From Daphnia pulex (taxonomy: Eukaryota; Arthropoda; Branchiopoda; Diplostraca; Daphniidae): DNA of 64,000 nt. The stretch lies in contig NC_060017.1 of the NCBI RefSeq assembly GCF_021134715.1, positions 1,240,001 to 1,304,000 of the forward strand, given 5' to 3'. Positions within the stretch are counted from its first letter, which is position 1. Every line of letters begins with the position of its first letter. The position numbers and the translations under genes were made by a program. This document shows positions 59,910 to 64,000 of this stretch, in pieces. Under the pieces are notes generated by a model. The model was not told where the DNA came from and did not search any database. It saw only the letters and a program-made list of their open reading frames with translations.

Positions 59910-61751
59910 TGTCAAAATCATGTGTCTTGCGGTTCCATCAACTTCAACGTCATCTTAACTGGCTATTTCTTGGGGTAGATAAATCCTCTATTACACAAGG
60001 TAATGTCTTTCAACAGAAAAATGTAGAGCTGGTATAAGGTAGATTTTACATTTATGGAAGACGGACACTAATTTTCATGTATATCTCGGCTTTTGTTCCA
60101 GATCCCTGCAGTCTAATTTCACCCCAAATTGCCTGTCCCAAAGAACCCCAGACGACAGTCTTCACGATAAATTGAAATATTTGAAGAAATCTGAACACAA
60201 TACAACATCAAAATATTATTGGACTTGGCAACTAGCAGTCATTTTTTCCTAGTTCTAAGCCCAACCCAATGCGTCAACAATTTTTTTTTTGCTTTTTTCA
60301 ACCTCAGGCTTTCGCACATCATTCGTCTAATACTGAGAAGCAAGGGAAGTCTCTGCTGTTGTCTCTGCCTAAATTCAAAATTCTCCTGACTACAAAATCG
60401 TTTCGGTCTTCGAAAGGCATTATCTTGTAAATAAAAAGTTTCCCTTTGAACTTCAAAACAAAATAAAAACTAGTAAACAATAAGTTAATGACTTTTCCGT
60501 GGTTGCTTACTTGAATTCGTGTATTTATCCCGGAAAAACGGCTTCAGAGGATCAAAAATCGAGAGAGGGGCTTCAACTTTAAACCTAATTGAAAGCTAAA
60601 CAATGCACTTGTCTATGTACATATAAATGATGTTTGCTACTCGCCCAGTTATATAAGATACCATTAAAATAGGAATTTTTAGGAGGAGAGTACAGGTTAT
60701 CTATAATATATGTTCCATTGAGATCATCTTTGTAAGAAAGTTACTGGTTTTTATCCCGTTGTAAACGGAATTTAAAAAACCGTTGTAGAATCGAGGAAGA
60801 TGATTTCGAGGTCTCTCACGTAGACACGTACAGCAGAAAGAACAATATGCAGAGTGAGTCATAGCAACGACAGATACAATAAAAGACTTTATAGTAATAA
60901 CTCCTTTCCTTCTTTATTCCTGAATAACCATTCGCAAAGATTCGTTCATTGCAACGAATAGGGTTACCGAATTGATCTGTATTTCCCTTAAAATAACTGG
61001 GAATCCAAACTTGATTAGGTGGTAGGGTAAATTGGAAGAAGTCAATGTTGTTTATGTGATATAAGTTTGATCGTCAGCAGCCGCTTTCCATTTAATGGGT
61101 TCAGGGCAGTGTACTGGATTTGGAAAATTTAGTCGGATTTGACAAATCCAAATCATTTAACAAGCGATCTCCCACTCAACCGGACCAAAATGGTGGGGGT
61201 ACTTTTCGGATCGTAATCCGGAAAAGAACTTTACAAATCCGGACTAGGTCTAATCTGTTCAGAATCGCAAGGCGATTCTAACGGAATGAAGTCCGGATTT
61301 TTATCTTTTCCCGTTCACGAGATAATCACGGTTGAAAAGTTTGTTTGCCCATTATTATGCTCTTGTTTTAAAATCTCTGAATTTGGGGTAGTTTTCAATT
61401 CGAAATAATTTGAGTTTTTGATGATTCACTAAGAAGTTTGACTAATTGAGCAAGTGGGTTGTTGCTGCGCCTAACCGTATTTTCAATTGCTGTAAGTAAT
61501 TTTCAAACGGGAAAATACTAAATTGATCCAATGGACCGAACCACATTACATCATCATGTAGGTGGATGAGATAGTGTACATTAAATGTTATGAAATACCC
61601 ACCAAACAGCTCTTCTGATTCCCTAGTAAATGTTTCGAAAGCCGTTTACAATAATGATTTTGCGTAAAACAGAGAGGTTGTGAACAAAGGAATTTGATTG
61701 CCACATGGAAACATACAAAATGGTTATAAAGCGGGGAAAGAAGAATTCCCT
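59910..61751. other. AT-rich stretch with a diverged fold-back relative
   Basis: No gene was supported. About 61155-61340 resembles one arm of the 56384-57376 fold-back: TTTAACAAGCGATCTCCCAC, then GTCCGGATT, and an ACGAGATAATCACGG-like block in the same order. Several CCGGAT/ATCCGG words occur at 61130-61310. Confidence 0.5.
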
Positions 61752-63242
61752 TTAGTACAATAGGGCCAGTATAAAACAGGAACTGTTTAATTCAGTTGCT
61801 TTCCAACGACACAGTTCCGAAAGAGAGCGAGGAAGTCGTGAAAATTCACTTGGAGCCAAATTTCTTAATAATTCTAGACGGTCTGATATTACTTCAAGCA
61901 TTTTAGGAGTGATTAAATGCTGTGTAGTTTGACGATTCACCCAATGAATGAGAAGTTTAGCCATCACACCTATGGAGACCAAATGCATGTGGTCCAAAGG
62001 AATGTCTTTGATCATGTCAATTTGAAGGTCTTCTAGAACTGATATAATTTTATGATGCTCTGGTGTTTCTCTGTCGGTAAAAGTCTGATGCGTGCGAAGT
62101 AAAACTTCCAGATCTAGAAAAACTATCCCTTTCTTTTTTTACCAAGCTTCAAAAAGTTGATTCCAATAGCTTTTCATTTGGGACAAGTGAATTTCCCTGT
62201 ATGTCCAGATGTGCCAGCAACGAAAGACCGAGCTGGTGCGTCATATATGAATCCCGACAATCGTACTTTAACATTTTATCCTCGATGATCCAATCCATCC
62301 TTTTCTAATTGAACAGCCTCATCAATAAATTTGCTCAAGAAAGAATTCACATAATCGGGCTTTCCGGTTCCATGGTATACACCGATTAGGAAAGGTATTT
62401 CTTCTCCATATATTAATCCAAGAATTGGCCAGAAGGTACTCCGGCTGCTTTTTGTCAATGGTATACCATCAATATTCACCAATATAGAGATGGATTCGGG
62501 AATAGAATTGTGTGGAAGATTAGCAAGTTGCTGATGGATTCCTTGTTTCAAGCCGAAATGCCAGTACTTCCCGTCTGCAATGTTGTCTAACAAAACAGAT
62601 CTTGGAGTCTTGAGTAGGATACAAGGATCCAGCAGCAGATCTATAAATGTTCCATTTTATTTCTTTAATGACTTCAATCCTTATTTAAGAAGGGCATTCG
62701 ACGCAGAATGTGTAATATTGAACCGATTGACCCAACTTCCGAGAAACTTTTCGAGTTCTCTGTGACCATCAATCTCTATTACTGGGTTCAACAGTGCTTC
62801 GCAGTAGTCGGAATCAATTTCAACGTATTCTTCGTCATCAGATTCACTCTGCAGAAATCCCTCATCCTCGTAAAACAAATTGAGTTCACTGTCACTGCAG
62901 CTATTAGACTCGTATGAATCGTTTCTTTCATAGTATCTGTCCGTATCTGATGGGCTGATGACGCATCTTCTTCACTTGACGTAGCTGCACACGTTTCTCC
63001 TTCATTTGACTGCGGCGGTTGATCGTCCTTTCCGTTGTCGTTTTCCTCAAGATGTTAGACACAATTTGTGTGCCTTCTTCTTCACTTGTTACGGTATTAC
63101 CAGAGTTACTATTGCTACTCTCATAATCACTGTCAGAATTTGAATCGTCGGCGGTTGCAAGATATCGAAAAAGTGGAGCAAGACGATTGCGTTCTTGTCT
63201 TTTAGAAACATTCAGCTTTCGTCTTTTCGGGGGAGGATCCAT
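61752..63242 (-). pseudogene. Tnp2/CACTA-like animal transposase, degraded
   Basis: Minus-strand pieces occur in family order. An N-terminal basic/acidic region (MDPPPKRRKLNVSKRQERNR, 63242-62928) is followed by an acidic stretch with FLGSWVNRFNITHSASNALL (62760-62680). Then come ADGKYWHFGLKQGI and LVNIDGIPLTKSSRSTFWPI, with LIYGEEIPFLIGVYHGTGKP (62590-62330). After frame changes, IYDAPARSFVAGTSGHTGKF, and finally DHMHLVSIGVMAKLLIHWV and RSLSELCRWKATE (62010-61790). These blocks match a widespread animal transposase-like family usually grouped with Tnp2 (EnSpm/CACTA); the exact superfamily is from memory. Two in-frame TAA codons follow NALLK, and there are further stops and shifts at 62040-62280. 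Not functional. Confidence 0.75.
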
Positions 63243-63314
63243 ATATGCTGTCCGAAATTTTTAAATTTACCAAGATAATTTTTACATTAAGGACAACAAA
63301 AATGAATATCTTGT

Positions 63315-63662
63315 TCACCGTTTATTCTTAAAGAAAAATTTCTCGAAGAGATACTTTGAACCGGGGACACAATTTGGAGATAGTATATTTAACATAACCA
63401 ATAAGTCTTGAAGCGCTGTCTTAGTGAGGTTGTGTCGAAGAAAGAAGGCAAAAACCAAGGATAAGATCTGAACTTTTGTACAGTATGATTGATCGTTTAC
63501 TAGTTCATTGTTGCTGGGAAAATCTGACTCTTGGTGTGTGCCAAATGAGTCATCTAAAGATTCGAAAAAATAACCGTCATTGATATCGTTATCCTCGTTC
63601 TCATCATAAGTTGGATTTCTATTGATTTTAATAAAATGACTGTGGTTATTTTTGGGTGGCAA
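63315..63662 (-). pseudogene. Second transposase-like N-terminal fragment
   Basis: A 115-residue minus-strand frame with an Asp/Glu/Asn-rich start, then ILSLVFAFFLRHNLTKTALQ and LLVMLNILSPNCVPGSKYLF. This resembles the N-terminal helical part of another branch of animal Tnp2-like transposases ('rhnlT..al.dLL....lP...yl.ekff'). It stops at 63315 and is followed by the start of the first transposase on the same strand, so two elements may be stacked. Assignment is tentative. Confidence 0.4.
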
Positions 63663-63948
63663 AAATTAATTTCCTAATGCGGTTGTACTCGTTCCTGATG
63701 ATAAACTGCAAATCTTCGGTGCATCCATAAGTTTCGTTATTTGCGCCATCGAGAAATACATTCACCAAGGCTTTAAATTCTCCCTTGTCCATCTCATTAT
63801 TATTGTCATGTCCATCGATAAAGCCTCTATCCTCGAAGCAGCTGCCCGTTTTACAGTTAATCTTAACCCGGCTCAAAACCCACGGGAAACAAACACTTTT
63901 AGGTCCATAACCAAGGTATAGCCTGCTATTTTTCCACGTAAATCTCAA
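63646..63948 (-). CDS. Hypothetical 100-residue frame, unrecognised
   Basis: Minus-strand frame starting MRFTWKNSRLYLGYG and ending RKLIFATQK. It has Cys and acidic residues and the segment DKGEFKALVNVFLDGANN, but no family I can name. It overlaps the start of the next fragment by 17 bases and probably belongs to the same transposon debris. Confidence 0.25.
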   Translation of the reverse strand: MRFTWKNSRLYLGYGPKSVCFPWVLSRVKINCKTGSCFEDRGFIDGHDNNNEMDKGEFKALVNVFLDGANNETYGCTEDLQFIIRNEYNRIRKLIFATQK

Positions 63949-64000
63949 AAGGGATTAATTTCTTTGGTATACACGAAGTTTATTGAAACCTAATTACAAT

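Overview
The window looks like nuclear DNA of an arthropod, most likely a branchiopod crustacean of the Daphnia type. This is inferred from very short introns (about 60-80 bp) with clean GT-AG borders, animal gene families such as LTV1, a DUF4470-MYND protein, a DmX/rabconnectin-3 WD40 tail and an ATP synthase subunit b relative, and a mix of non-LTR, copia, gypsy and DNA-transposon remnants. No tRNA, rRNA, CRISPR or prokaryotic feature was found.

Layout. 1-7.2 kb is a transposon graveyard: a decayed non-LTR retrotransposon (about 2.3-4.5 kb) is followed by a decayed Ty1/copia element (about 5.0-7.15 kb). 7.2-28.7 kb is mostly non-coding, rich in microsatellites (CTG/CAG, GAA, CT, G runs), with one gypsy Gag/primer-binding-site/LTR scrap near 11 kb and one convincing membrane-segment exon on the minus strand at 24.2-24.4 kb. 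28.8-31.05 kb carries three in-phase exons of a minus-strand gene for a long Ser/Thr-rich disordered protein; the membrane exon at 24.3 kb is in the right phase to continue it, suggesting a type II membrane protein with a long cytoplasmic tail. At 34.95-35.43 kb lies a hAT-type MITE with a perfect 8-bp target duplication. At 37.6-39.2 kb two in-phase minus-strand exons start an unrecognised protein with an N-myristoylation-like N terminus.

41.8-49.6 kb is the gene-dense part: an intact ten-exon LTV1 gene (+), a truncated DmX/rabconnectin-3 C-terminal fragment (-) that lacks an exon, and an intact five-exon DUF4470/MYND zinc-finger gene (+). 50.3-52.4 kb has an ATP synthase subunit b pseudogene and a gene for an unrecognised acidic, Pro/Ser-rich, possibly secreted protein with a TATA box and a polyadenylation signal.

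52.6-64 kb is dominated by inverted-repeat DNA: an apparently perfect 581-bp palindrome, several MITE-like elements, and a roughly 2.6-kb element with P-element-like termini. That element encodes a frameshifted THAP domain whose intron holds a 993-bp near-perfect fold-back sequence flanked by TTAA. A second, diverged copy of the fold-back lies near 61.16 kb. The window ends with a broken Tnp2/CACTA-like transposase (61.75-63.24 kb) and a second transposase-like fragment.

The conserved housekeeping genes serve separate processes (40S ribosome assembly, V-ATPase regulation, mitochondrial ATP synthase) and do not form a pathway. The most unusual material is the set of large, young inverted repeats and the nested THAP element.
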